The notes under the pieces are model-generated. The model was not told the origin of the DNA, made no database searches, and saw only the letters and a program-made list of their open reading frames with translations. A DNA stretch of 64,000 bases from JADZAI01 sp047602465 (GTDB taxonomy: Bacteria; Pseudomonadota; Alphaproteobacteria; Micropepsales; Micropepsaceae): positions 434,001-498,000 of the forward strand of contig JASGHF010000001.1 in NCBI GenBank assembly GCA_047602465.1, written 5' to 3'. Numbering within the stretch: position 1 is the first letter of the stretch; each line of letters opens with the position of its first letter. Of the stretch, positions 35,185 through 43,712 are shown one piece after another. Position numbers and translations under genes: made by a program.

Positions 35185-35329
35185 GTCCCGTCCCTATATG
35201 TGGGGGCTGAACGGGACGGCCGAAGTCAGCGCCCCGCGAGACGGCTGACCCGAGGACGTTTCATTTCAGGCAGGCGCGGGGGCGTCTGGACAGCACGGGA
35301 ACATATCCCGGGCCAGGGTCCGTCTGTCC
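35185..35329 (+). promoter_or_regulatory. Structured 5' leader of nrdA
   Basis: Three stem-loops follow one another just upstream of nrdA. GTCCCGT pairs with ACGGGAC (35185-35191 with 35211-35217). GTCAGC pairs with GCTGAC (35225-35230 with 35244-35249). GGACAG pairs with CTGTCC (35288-35293 with 35324-35329), enclosing CGGGA-ACATA-TCCCG. No known riboswitch core such as the cobalamin B12 box is recognisable. Confidence 0.4.
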
Positions 35330-35366
35330 CAAGCGAGCCGAACCGGGGACTGGGGGATCTTTTCGG

Positions 35367-37315
35367 ATGTCTGCGAATAACGCCTTCGATTTCGACAAGC
35401 AGGGTAATCTGATCGAGCCGCCGATGGACCTGTCACCGCGAGGCCAGCTCTCCATGCTCGAACACGCTCTGGCCAATACGCCCCCGGAAGCCGAACCCCA
35501 CGCGCCCATGCCCGCGCCGCTCGGCGTGCGCCCGACGCCGGCCGACCTGACGCTCGACCGCAGCCGCGACGACCTCCTCACCGCGTTCGGCAAGGCCACC
35601 CTCAACGACCGCTATCTGCTCCCCGGCGAGTCCTATCAGGACATGTTCGCCCGCGTGGCCTGCGCCTATGCCGACGACACCGCCCACGCCCAGCGCCTCT
35701 ACGACGCGATCTCGCGGCTGTGGTTCATGCCCGCCACCCCCGTTCTCTCGAACGGCGGCACGACGCGCGGCCTGCCCATCTCGTGCTTCCTCAACTCGGT
35801 CCCCAACTCGCTCGACGGCATCGTCGGCATCTGGAACGAGAACGTGGCGCTCGCCTCCAATGGCGGCGGCATCGGCACCTATTGGGGCAATGTCCGCTCC
35901 ATCGGCGAGCCGGTGAAGGGCGCCGGCGAAACCTCCGGCATCATCCCCTTCATCCACGTCATGGACGGCCTCACCCTCGCGATCAGCCAGGGTTCGCTCC
36001 GCCGCGGCTCGGCCGCCGTCTATCTCGACATCGATCACCCGGAGATCGAAGAGTTCCTCGAAATCCGCAAGGCGTCGGGCGATTTCAACCGCAAGGGCCT
36101 CAACCTCCATCACGGCATCAACGTCACCGACGCCTTCATGGAAGCCGTCCGCGACGGCGCGATGTTCCCGCTGAAGTCGCCCAAGACCAAGCAGACGCTG
36201 CGCGAGGTCGACGCCCGCAAGCTGTGGCAGCGCATTCTGGAAACCCGCCTGCAGACGGGCGAGCCCTACCTCCTCTTCATCGACTCGGTGAACAAGGCCC
36301 TGCCCCGCCACCAGCGCGATCTCGGCCTCAAGGTCACGACCTCGAACCTCTGCTCGGAAATCACGCTGCCCACCGGCGTCGATCACGATGGCCAAGAACG
36401 CACCGCCGTCTGCTGCCTCTCCTCGCTCAATATCGAAACCTGGGACGAGTGGAACGACCAGGAAGGCTTCATCGAGGACGTGATGCGTTTCCTCGACAAC
36501 GTCCTCACCTCGTTCATCGAAACCGCGCCCGACACGATGGCCCGCGCCAAATACTCGGCGCTGCGCGAGCGCTCGGTCGGCCTCGGCGTCATGGGCTTCC
36601 ACTCCTTCCTTCAGAATCGCGGCATCTCGTTCGAGAGCGCGATGGCGAAGTCGTGGAACTTCAAGATCTTCAGAAGATCCGCCGCGAGGCCGACGCCGCC
36701 TCGGTGACGCTCGCCGAAGAACGCGGCGCCTGCCCCGATGCGGCCGATGCCGGCATCAAGGCGCGCTTCTCCAACAAGATCGCCATCGCCCCGACCGCCT
36801 CGATCTCGATCATCACCGGCGGCGCCAGCGCCGGCATCGAACCGATCCCGGCCAATATCTACACGCACAAGACGCTGTCCGGCTCGTTCTCGGTCCGCAA
36901 TCCCGCGCTGCAGAAAATCCTCGCCGCGCGCGGCGAGGACAATCAGGACACCTGGCAGTCGATCGTCGAGCATGAAGGCTCGGTCGCCCATCTCGACTGC
37001 CTGACGGAAGACGAGAAATCGGTCTTCCGCACGGCGTTCGAACTCGACCAGCGCTGGATCATCGAATTCGCCGCCGACCGCGCGCCCTTCATCTGCCAGA
37101 GCCAGTCGCTCAACCTCTTCATCCCCGCCGACGTGGACAAGTGGGATCTCCACATGCTGCACTGGTCGGCGTGGAAGAAGGGCGTGAAGAGCCTCTATTA
37201 CTGCCGGTCGAAATCCATCAGCCGCGCCGCCTTCGCCGGCCAGCTCGAAGAAAAGACCACCGGCTTCGCGAACGCGACCAAGACCGATTACGAGGAGTGC
37301 CTGGCGTGTCAGTGA
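35367..37315 (+). pseudogene. nrdA: nrdA ribonucleotide reductase alpha subunit, single-base frameshift
   Basis: The class Ia large subunit that reduces ribonucleotides to deoxyribonucleotides. From ATG 35367 the frame is good to SWNFKIF near 36671. It then continues one frame over as KIRREADAASVTLAEERGACPD to the stop at 37315. Adding one A in the AGAAG run at about 36671-36674 restores a 649-residue protein. Active-site features are present: PISCFLNSV, SNLCSEI with its cysteine and glutamate, APTASIS, and the C-terminal redox Cys pair in ECLACQ. The N-terminus starts directly with LTLDRSRD-type sequence and shows no ATP-cone, so dATP feedback through that domain is absent. nrdB follows with an overlap, so a real lesion would be costly. 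Confidence 0.9.
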
Positions 37316-38397
37316 CAGGGCTTTCCCATCTCGACCCGCGCGAGCTGATCGGCACCGGCAAGGTCGGCCTGCTCACCGCCAGCGGCACCTACGATGTCGA
37401 GCGCTATCCCTGGGCGTATGACTACTGGAAGCGCCAGCAGCAGACGCACTGGATGGGCGAGGAAGTCCCGCTCGGCGCCGACATCAAGGACTGGGCGTCC
37501 GACCGCGTCACGGATGCCGAGCGCAACCTGCTCACCCAGATCTTCCGCTTCTTCACGCAGAGCGATGTCGAGGTCGGCGACAATTATCTGAAACGCTACA
37601 TCCCGCTCTTCCAGCCGCTGGAAGTGCAGATGATGATGGCCGCCTTCACCAATATGGAGACGGTCCATATCGACGCCTATGCGCTGCTGCTGAAGACGCT
37701 CGGCATGCCCAAGGCCGAATTCGCCGCCTTCCGCGATTATTCGGAAATGCGCGCGAAGGCCGATTACATGCACACATTCGGCGTCGGCACGGTGGGCGAT
37801 GTCGCCCGCACGCTCGCCATGTTCGGCGCCTTCACCGAAGGCATGGCGCTCTTCGCCTCCTTCGCGATGCTCCTGAACTTCCCCCGCCGCAACAAGATGA
37901 ACGGCATGGGCCAGATCGTCTCGTGGTCGGTGCGCGATGAAAGCCTTCACTGCGAAGGCATCATGAAGCTCTACCACACCTGGAACGCAGAGACGGGCGC
38001 GGTCACGCGCGGCGTGCGCGACGACATCATGGATGTCGCCAAAACCATGGTGAAGCTCGAGGAAGGCTTCGTCGATCTCGCCTTCGGTCTCGGCGACATT
38101 AAGGGCATGACGGCGGAGGACATCAAATCCTATGTCCGCTACATCGCCGACTGGCGCCTGACGCAGCTCAAGCTCTCGCCCGTCTATGGCTATTTCGAGC
38201 ATGACGAACAGAGCTACCGCCAGGTGAAGGCGCATCCGCTGCCCTGGCTGGTGGAACAGCTGAACGGCGTCGAGCACGCCAATTTCTTCGAACAGCGCGC
38301 CACCGAATACTCCAAGGGCGCCAGCCGCGGCGCCTGGGAAGGCGATGCCGGCGTCTGGGCGACCTTCGAGAAAATGGAGAACGAGCGCGCGGCTTAA
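37306..38397 (+). CDS. nrdB: Ribonucleotide reductase beta subunit, class Ia
   Basis: A 363-residue diiron-tyrosyl radical subunit. GTG 37306 is chosen because GGAG ends eight bases upstream; the GTG at 37312, in a GTGA overlap with the nrdA stop, is an alternative. Metal ligands and radical Tyr are visible in METVHIDAY (Glu, His, Tyr in the same spacing as E. coli Glu115, His118, Tyr122), EGMALFASF (Glu) and VRDESLH (Glu, His). The retained Tyr argues for class Ia rather than a radical-Tyr-less type. Confidence 0.95.
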   Translation: MSVTGLSHLDPRELIGTGKVGLLTASGTYDVERYPWAYDYWKRQQQTHWMGEEVPLGADIKDWASDRVTDAERNLLTQIFRFFTQSDVEVGDNYLKRYIPLFQPLEVQMMMAAFTNMETVHIDAYALLLKTLGMPKAEFAAFRDYSEMRAKADYMHTFGVGTVGDVARTLAMFGAFTEGMALFASFAMLLNFPRRNKMNGMGQIVSWSVRDESLHCEGIMKLYHTWNAETGAVTRGVRDDIMDVAKTMVKLEEGFVDLAFGLGDIKGMTAEDIKSYVRYIADWRLTQLKLSPVYGYFEHDEQSYRQVKAHPLPWLVEQLNGVEHANFFEQRATEYSKGASRGAWEGDAGVWATFEKMENERAA

Positions 38398-38426
38398 GGC
38401 CCCCGCCTCGATGACCGGAACGGGTG

Positions 38427-38453
38427 CGGGCGGTGTGCGAACACCGCCCGTTT
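38427..38453 (+). terminator. Terminator hairpin after nrdB
   Basis: CGGGCGGTGT and ACACCGCCCG form a perfect 10-bp stem around a GCGA tetraloop, followed by TTT. It begins 30 bases after the nrdB stop. Confidence 0.65.
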
Positions 38454-38541
38454 CCATATCGGGACAGCGCCAAATCGCCTCGCGCGCGGGGCCAGACTGC
38501 AGGCGGCTGACACCGGCGCGCGATCGGCGTAAAAACCCTCC

Positions 38542-39111
38542 ATGATCCTGACGACAGTTTTCGCTTCTTCTCTCGCGCTGCTGCCGGCCTCGCTGCAGTC
38601 CGTCGACATCTGGTCGCAGCCGCCCTGCCGCCCGAGGAGCGACGCGCCGGGGATCATGAGCGGCTACCGCTTCAAGACGGGGATCTACGACTGCGCCTTT
38701 CTGCTCAGCGACCCGAATGCAGCCAAGCCCACAATCTTCATCTACGAGTTCAGACCGTCCGGCCTCGCGCCGTCGGCGAGCGATCTGGAAACGGCTGTCA
38801 CGCCGTCGCTGACGCTCATCGGCCCCGTCGCCTCCTATCGCACGCCCCGCTTCGAGGGGAACGCGCAGTTCATCCTGATGCCGCAGTGGAAAGACACCGC
38901 GGCGCAGGATGCGGCGCTCATGGGCTATGACTGGGCGGTCGCGCCGGGATCGACGCAGAACGTCAAATGCATCAAGACGCAGAAGACCACGCTCTGCCGC
39001 GCCATCGTGCGCAACGACGAGCGTCTTTTCGTCCACGCGACGTTCGCTCCCGGCAAAGAGCCGGTCGATACGACCTATGCGGCGCTCGTCGCGTTCGCGG
39101 CCGACTTCTGA
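38542..39111 (+). CDS. Secreted protein, tandem paralog 1, unknown function
   Basis: A 189-residue protein with an N-terminal hydrophobic signal (MILTTVFASSLALLPASLQS). It shares a pattern with the next gene: an aromatic-rich Y-TPRF segment, then ILMPQWKDTAAQDAA, then a pair of Cys about ten residues apart (VKCIKTQKTTLCRA), and an F-A-F near the end. I recognise no family. The two genes are three bases apart and follow the nrdB terminator, so they probably form their own transcript. Confidence 0.75.
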   Translation: MILTTVFASSLALLPASLQSVDIWSQPPCRPRSDAPGIMSGYRFKTGIYDCAFLLSDPNAAKPTIFIYEFRPSGLAPSASDLETAVTPSLTLIGPVASYRTPRFEGNAQFILMPQWKDTAAQDAALMGYDWAVAPGSTQNVKCIKTQKTTLCRAIVRNDERLFVHATFAPGKEPVDTTYAALVAFAADF

Positions 39112-39114
39112 TCG

Positions 39115-39720
39115 ATGCTGTCGCTTCTGCTCATCGCGGCTGCGGTCGAGGGTTATCCCATCCTGCCCTGGAGCGAAGGCCCGTTGACCCCTCCCTGCAT
39201 CATGCAGGAAGACCCTCCCGGCGATATCGGCGGGCCGCCGGTGAAAAGCGGCGCCGTCGAATGCACGTTCGAACTGCAGGATGCGGCGCATGGCGACGGC
39301 GCCATCACGCTCCATTTCGAGTTCCGCAAGAGCCGCTACATGCCGCTCGATGAGGATCTCGACACCACCAGCAAGCTCCTGCGCCTGGAAGAAACGGAAA
39401 GCGGCGCGAACAGCCGCCCGTCGTTACGCCTCGGCGGCACGTTCACGAGCTACAGCAAGCCCCATTTCGACGACGAAGCCGAAATCTGGCTGATGCCCCA
39501 GTGGCGCGATCCCGCCGCCCAGAACGCCGCCGTGCCCGGCGCCGGCTGGCAGCCCGTCGCGGACGCCGCGCATGTCCGGTGCGACAGCGCCGGCGCGCGC
39601 TGCCGCTTCATCGCCCGCGAGGACGGCGGGCTGTTCGCCGTGATCTTCTTCACGCCCAGACGCGGCGAACCGATCGGCGTCACGGCGAAGGCCGTGAAGG
39701 CCGTCGTCGCCAACTGGTAG
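39115..39720 (+). CDS. Secreted protein, tandem paralog 2, unknown function
   Basis: A 201-residue protein beginning at ATG 39115, three bases after the preceding stop. A short signal-like N-terminus (MLSLLLIAAAVEG) is followed by the same architecture as its neighbour: PHFDDEAE, WLMPQWRDPAAQNAA, GWQPVADAAHVRCDSAGARCRF with two Cys. Identity is concentrated in the LMPQW block and the Cys pair, so the duplication is old. No known domain is recognised. Confidence 0.75.
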   Translation: MLSLLLIAAAVEGYPILPWSEGPLTPPCIMQEDPPGDIGGPPVKSGAVECTFELQDAAHGDGAITLHFEFRKSRYMPLDEDLDTTSKLLRLEETESGANSRPSLRLGGTFTSYSKPHFDDEAEIWLMPQWRDPAAQNAAVPGAGWQPVADAAHVRCDSAGARCRFIAREDGGLFAVIFFTPRRGEPIGVTAKAVKAVVANW

Positions 39721-39730
39721 ATGCCGCTAA

Positions 39731-39790
39731 CCCTCTCCATCGCCCTTGCGATGGGGAGGGCAGGTTTGCGGGCAGCAAACCGGGAGGGGC
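39731..39790. repeat. REP-like palindromic element, family 1, copy C
   Basis: CCCTCTCCATCGC against GCGATGGGGAGGG, then GGTTTGC against GCAAACC with a slightly larger loop, ending GGGAGGGGC. It lies 10 bases after the second paralog and just before the end of the convergent OPT gene. Confidence 0.9.
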
Positions 39791-39811
39791 AACGGCTCGC
39801 GCCGGCGGCGG

Positions 39812-41800
39812 CTAATCGTCCACCTTGTCCGCCGCCCTGCGGCACCAGACATACAGCCCCATCACCACGATGATCAGCACGACCAGCGCGTTGAGCATCA
39901 TCATGCCCTCGCCCAGATCGATGCCCAGCGCCAGCGGCTCGCCGTTATCGGTGCCGACGATCAGGCCCGACAGGCCGACATTGAACAGGCTCTCGCCCAC
40001 GATGAAGCCGGATGCCACCAGCACCGCCAGCCGCTTCGCCACCTCGCGCGTCTTGTCGGTATTGACCCAGTTCACATACCACCAGCCCAGCACCGCGCCG
40101 ATGATCACCGGCACCGTCACCGCGCTCGGCAGATAGATCGCCAGGCCCACTGCCAGCGGCGGCAGCGCATAGCGGTCTTTCGTGGTGCGCTTCAGGCCGA
40201 GGTCGATCAGCACCAGCCCCACGCCGATCAGCGCGCCATAGCCGAGCAGCGCCCAGTCCAGATCGCCGCCGATCACGCCGCGCGCCAGCGCGGTGATCAG
40301 CGTCGCCTGCGGAGCGTTCAGCGGCTCGGCCGCCACCGCATGGGCGCTCGGCGCTCCGGCGAAGCCATAGGCCGAGTTCAGCATGTCCAGAACCGGCGGC
40401 ACCACCATCGAGCCTGCGATCACGCCGATCACCAGCGCGACCTGCTGCTTCCACGGCGTCGCGCCCACCAGCTGGCCGGTCTTGAGATCCTGCAGGTTGT
40501 CGTTGGCGACCACCGCGACGGCGAGCAGAATCGCGGTCACGAACAGGCCGAAGGCGATCAGCGCGGTCTGCGCGTCCGCGCCCGTCGCGCCGTGGCCGAC
40601 AGCGCCGATCAGCAGCGCCGCGCCCAGGATCGACAGGATCGCCACGCCCGAAACCGGCGAGTTCGACGAGCCGACAAGTCCCGCCATATAGCCGCACACC
40701 GCCGCCGCCAGCATGCCGGCGAAAAGGAGATACAGCACGCCGATCAGCACCAGCGAGGTCGACAGGCCCTCGATCGCCGTGCCGTCCAGGAAGTGCATCA
40801 TCAGCCAGCCTGCGGGGGCCAGCGTGATGACCGAAACGAGGCCGACGATCCCGATGGGAATGTCCTGCTCGACGCGCGGCAGCGACGACGCGCCTCCGGC
40901 CTTGCGCGCCCGCGCCGCATCCAGCGACGAGACGAGGCCCGTCCACACCGGCATGGCCAGCTTCGACAGCGTCCACAGCGCCGCGATGCCGATGGTCCCT
41001 GCGCCGATGAAGCGCACCTGGGTCCGCCACAGCCCGTTGGCATAGGTGAAGAGGTCCGTGCCGTCCGGCGCCGGCGTCAAATTCGTCAGCAGCGGCACCA
41101 GCACGCCCCAGGCGATGAACAGGCCGAACAGCATGGCCAGACCGACGCCGATGCCGACCAGATGCCCCGCGCCGATCAGCGCCAGCGACGAGGTCGCGAA
41201 CAGGCCCGTCGCGCCGACGCCCGCCTTCACGAAGCCGCCGATCTCGGCCGCGAACAGTTTCGCCGCCACCGCCGTCGCATACAGCGCCGAGGCGATGGAC
41301 CCCAGCACCACGGCGATCAGCCCCGCTTTGCCTTCGCGCGCGCCCTCACGGCTGCCCGACCCGACTTTCAGCACTTCGGCCGCCGCCACGCCTTCCGGGT
41401 AGGGCAGCTTTGAATCCGTCACCAGCGCCCGGCGCAGGGGGATCGTGTACATCACGCCCAGAATGCCGCCCGTCGCGCAGGCCGCGAAGGCGATCCAGAA
41501 CGGCACTTCGGCCCACCAGCCGATGATGAGAAGGCCCGGCAGCACGAAGATCACCGCCGCCAGCGTGCCCGCCGCCGAGGCGATGGTCTGGACGATATTG
41601 TTCTCCTGGATGGTCGAATCCCGGAACGCCCGCAGCAGCGCCATCGAGATCACCGCCGCCGGGATCGATGTGGCGAAGGTGAGGCCCACTTTGAGGCCGA
41701 GATAGACCTGCGCCGCCGTGAAGACGAGCGTGATGGCGATGCCCAGAATGACGCCGCGGACAGTGATTTCCGCGCCGGGCGCAGCCGACGATTGGCTCAT
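39812..41800 (-). CDS. Oligopeptide transporter, OPT family
   Basis: A 662-residue inner-membrane protein with about fourteen to sixteen hydrophobic segments. The OPT hallmarks are near the N-terminus: FTAAQVYLGLKVGLTFATSIPAAVISM, shortly followed by TIQENNIVQTIASAAGT. Family members import small peptides or metal chelates with protons. The bacterial subgroup is poorly characterised, so the substrate is unknown. It is inserted on the opposite strand between nrdAB and trpGD, breaking up what is often a compact trp region. Confidence 0.92.
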   Translation of the reverse strand: MSQSSAAPGAEITVRGVILGIAITLVFTAAQVYLGLKVGLTFATSIPAAVISMALLRAFRDSTIQENNIVQTIASAAGTLAAVIFVLPGLLIIGWWAEVPFWIAFAACATGGILGVMYTIPLRRALVTDSKLPYPEGVAAAEVLKVGSGSREGAREGKAGLIAVVLGSIASALYATAVAAKLFAAEIGGFVKAGVGATGLFATSSLALIGAGHLVGIGVGLAMLFGLFIAWGVLVPLLTNLTPAPDGTDLFTYANGLWRTQVRFIGAGTIGIAALWTLSKLAMPVWTGLVSSLDAARARKAGGASSLPRVEQDIPIGIVGLVSVITLAPAGWLMMHFLDGTAIEGLSTSLVLIGVLYLLFAGMLAAAVCGYMAGLVGSSNSPVSGVAILSILGAALLIGAVGHGATGADAQTALIAFGLFVTAILLAVAVVANDNLQDLKTGQLVGATPWKQQVALVIGVIAGSMVVPPVLDMLNSAYGFAGAPSAHAVAAEPLNAPQATLITALARGVIGGDLDWALLGYGALIGVGLVLIDLGLKRTTKDRYALPPLAVGLAIYLPSAVTVPVIIGAVLGWWYVNWVNTDKTREVAKRLAVLVASGFIVGESLFNVGLSGLIVGTDNGEPLALGIDLGEGMMMLNALVVLIIVVMGLYVWCRRAADKVDD

Positions 41801-41890
41801 GAAGTTCCCCTAACCCCTTGGCGGATCAAGCCCGCCGCTTTGTCCGCACACCGCACCCGAAGCGCGCGAAGGTCAAGCCCCGCCCTCTTT

Positions 41891-41918
41891 GTCTTCCCCC
41901 GTCCTTACGGGGGAAGAC
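41891..41918. repeat. Palindromic element, family 2, copy A (single hairpin)
   Basis: GTCTTCCCCCGT and ACGGGGGAAGAC form a perfect 12-bp stem with a CCTT loop. The core CCCCCGT-N4/5-ACGGGGG is shared with the element at 51227. It lies between the divergent OPT and trpG genes. Confidence 0.7.
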
Positions 41919-41968
41919 ATAGCGGCACCCTCGCGCCGCTGCTCAAAACCCGCTATCTCCCCTCCCCC

Positions 41969-42544
41969 ATGATCCTGCTCATCGACAATTACGACAGCTT
42001 CACCTGGAACCTCGTCCACTATTTCGGCGAGCTGGGGGCGGATGTCGTCGTGCATCGCAACGATGCGATCAGCGTCGAGCAGGCGCTCTCCGCGCGGCCT
42101 GAGGCCGTGGTCCTCTCGCCCGGCCCCTGCACGCCGAACGAGGCCGGCATCTGCCTCGACCTCCTCGCCGCCGCCCCGGCCGACCTGCCGATCCTCGGCG
42201 TCTGCCTCGGCCATCAGGCCATCGGACAGGTCTTCGGCGGCAAGGTCATCCGCGCCCCGCTGCCCATGCACGGCAAGGTCAGCGCCATCGCGCATCAGGG
42301 GACAGGCGTCTTCGCCGGCATCCCCGATCGTTTCGGCGCGACGCGCTATCACTCGCTGATCGTCGAACGCGACACGCTGCCCGCCGATCTGAAGATCACC
42401 GCCGAAACCGATGACGGCCTCATCATGGGCCTTCAGCACCGCACCCGCCCGGTCCACGGCGTCCAGTTCCACCCGGAATCCATCGCCTCGCAGCACGGCC
42501 ACGACCTGCTCCGCAACTTCCTGAAGGAAGCGAAGGCGGCATGA
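41969..42544 (+). CDS. trpG: Anthranilate synthase component II (glutamine amidotransferase)
   Basis: A 191-residue class I amidotransferase that releases ammonia from glutamine for TrpE. ATG 41969 begins the family start MILLIDNYDSFTWNLVHYF. The oxyanion loop is SPGPCTPNEAG, the nucleophile Cys is in GVCLGHQAIGQ, and the His-Glu pair is in VQFHPES. trpD follows with an ATGA overlap. Confidence 0.97.
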   Translation: MILLIDNYDSFTWNLVHYFGELGADVVVHRNDAISVEQALSARPEAVVLSPGPCTPNEAGICLDLLAAAPADLPILGVCLGHQAIGQVFGGKVIRAPLPMHGKVSAIAHQGTGVFAGIPDRFGATRYHSLIVERDTLPADLKITAETDDGLIMGLQHRTRPVHGVQFHPESIASQHGHDLLRNFLKEAKAA

Positions 42545-43542
42545 GCGGCCTGAAACCCGTCCTCGACCGCCTCGCCGGCGGCGCGCGCCTCGACGCCCAT
42601 GAAGCGGCCGACGCCTTCGCCACCGTCATGCGCGGCGAGGCGACACCGGCCCAGACCGGCGCGCTGCTCATGGCGCTGCGCCTGCGCGGCGAGACGGTGG
42701 ACGAGGTCGCGGGCGCCGTCACCGCCATGCGCGGCGCGATGACCACCGTGGAGGCTCCGCCCCACGCCATCGATGTCTGCGGCACCGGCGGCGACGGCGC
42801 GCATACGCTCAACGTCTCCACCGCCGTCGCCTTCGTCGTCGCGGGCGCTGGCATCGCCGTCGCCAAGCATGGCAACCGCGCCATCACGTCGAAATCCGGC
42901 GCGGCCGATGTCCTCGCCGCGCTCGGCGTGCCGGTCGATCTGAAGCCCGGCGCCGCCGCCGCCGCGCTCGCCGCCCACCGCTTCGCCTTCCTGTTCGCGC
43001 CGAACTTCCACCCCGCGATGCGCCATGTCGGCCCGGTGCGCGGCGAACTCGGCTTCCGCACCCTGTTCAACCTGCTCGGCCCGCTCGCCAACCCGGCCTC
43101 CGTCCGCCGCCAGCTCATCGGCGCGCCGACGCTCCAGGCCGCCGAAAAGATCGCCCACGTCCTCGCTCTGCTGGGCGTCGACCGCGCCTGGGTCGCCACC
43201 GGCCATGGCGGCCTCGACGAGATCAGCCCCTCCGGTCCCTCCCATGTCTTCGCGGTCGAAGACGGCGCGGTCACGCCGCACACCGTTTCGCCCGAAGATG
43301 CAGGCCTCGCCACGCACCCTGTTGAATCCATTCGCGGCGGCGATGCGTCCGAAAACGCCGCCGCCCTCCTTGCGCTGCTGGATGGCGCGCACGGCGCCTA
43401 TCGCGACACGGTCATCCTCAACGCCGCCGCCGCGTTCATCGTCGCCGGCAAGGCCGCGACGCTCATCGACGGCGCACGCCTCGCCGCCGAGGCGATCGAC
43501 AGCGGCGGCGCCGCCGCGATCCTCCTCGCCGCACAGGTCTAA
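42541..43542 (+). CDS. trpD: Anthranilate phosphoribosyltransferase
   Basis: A 333-residue enzyme that joins anthranilate and PRPP. CGTGGDGAHTLNVSTA binds the phosphates, KHGNRAITSKSGAADVLAALG forms the active-site loop, and GHGGLDEIS is conserved. Length is normal for the stand-alone enzyme. It is coupled to trpG, while trpC lies 2.5 kb downstream beyond a TonB-dependent receptor gene. Confidence 0.97.
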   Translation: MSGLKPVLDRLAGGARLDAHEAADAFATVMRGEATPAQTGALLMALRLRGETVDEVAGAVTAMRGAMTTVEAPPHAIDVCGTGGDGAHTLNVSTAVAFVVAGAGIAVAKHGNRAITSKSGAADVLAALGVPVDLKPGAAAAALAAHRFAFLFAPNFHPAMRHVGPVRGELGFRTLFNLLGPLANPASVRRQLIGAPTLQAAEKIAHVLALLGVDRAWVATGHGGLDEISPSGPSHVFAVEDGAVTPHTVSPEDAGLATHPVESIRGGDASENAAALLALLDGAHGAYRDTVILNAAAAFIVAGKAATLIDGARLAAEAIDSGGAAAILLAAQV

Positions 43543-43547
43543 GACCC

Positions 43548-43587
43548 GGAATTTCGCCCCTTTCTGCGCTGGCGCTCGCGAAATTCC
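43548..43587 (+). terminator. Stem-loop after trpD
   Basis: GGAATTTCGC (43548-43557) and GCGAAATTCC (43578-43587) form a perfect 10-bp inverted repeat with a 20-base loop, five bases after the trpD stop. No T-run follows, so it could be a Rho-independent terminator of poor type, an mRNA-stabilising stem, or a regulator site. Confidence 0.4.
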
Positions 43588-43652
43588 TACACCACAGGTT
43601 GCAAGCCCCTGCTCCGGTTGAGCAATCGGCGCGATATCCGCGCCCCGTATAT

Positions 43653-43678
43653 GGTTGCAATTGCGAATGCGTTTCAGT
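43653..43678. promoter_or_regulatory. Possible Fur-type iron box upstream of the TonB receptor
   Basis: The AT-rich stretch contains TTGCAATTGCGAATGCGTTT, which has repeated TGC-AA/TGCGAAT-like half-sites of the sort recognised by alphaproteobacterial Fur/Irr proteins. It is 35-60 bases before the ATG of a predicted iron-transport receptor. The match is judged by eye and is weak. Confidence 0.3.
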
Positions 43679-43712
43679 TAAGGCCCTCCACATTGCAATT
43701 ATGGGGGCTACC

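Larger units (their letters stand above)
34831..35366. other. 536-bp non-coding region upstream of nrdA
   Basis: No convincing gene is present on either strand. It holds a consensus-like TTGACA at 35034-35039, a dyad resembling an NrdR box at 35055-35070, and from about 35185 a series of hairpins leading to the nrdA start. Base composition in 34960-35120 is noticeably more AT-rich than the flanking genes, as expected for a promoter region. Confidence 0.7.

Noticed and set aside
34831..35366. Cobalamin riboswitch before nrdA
   Set aside because: The nrdAB enzyme is class Ia and does not need B12, and no B12-box core sequence can be recognised in the leader.
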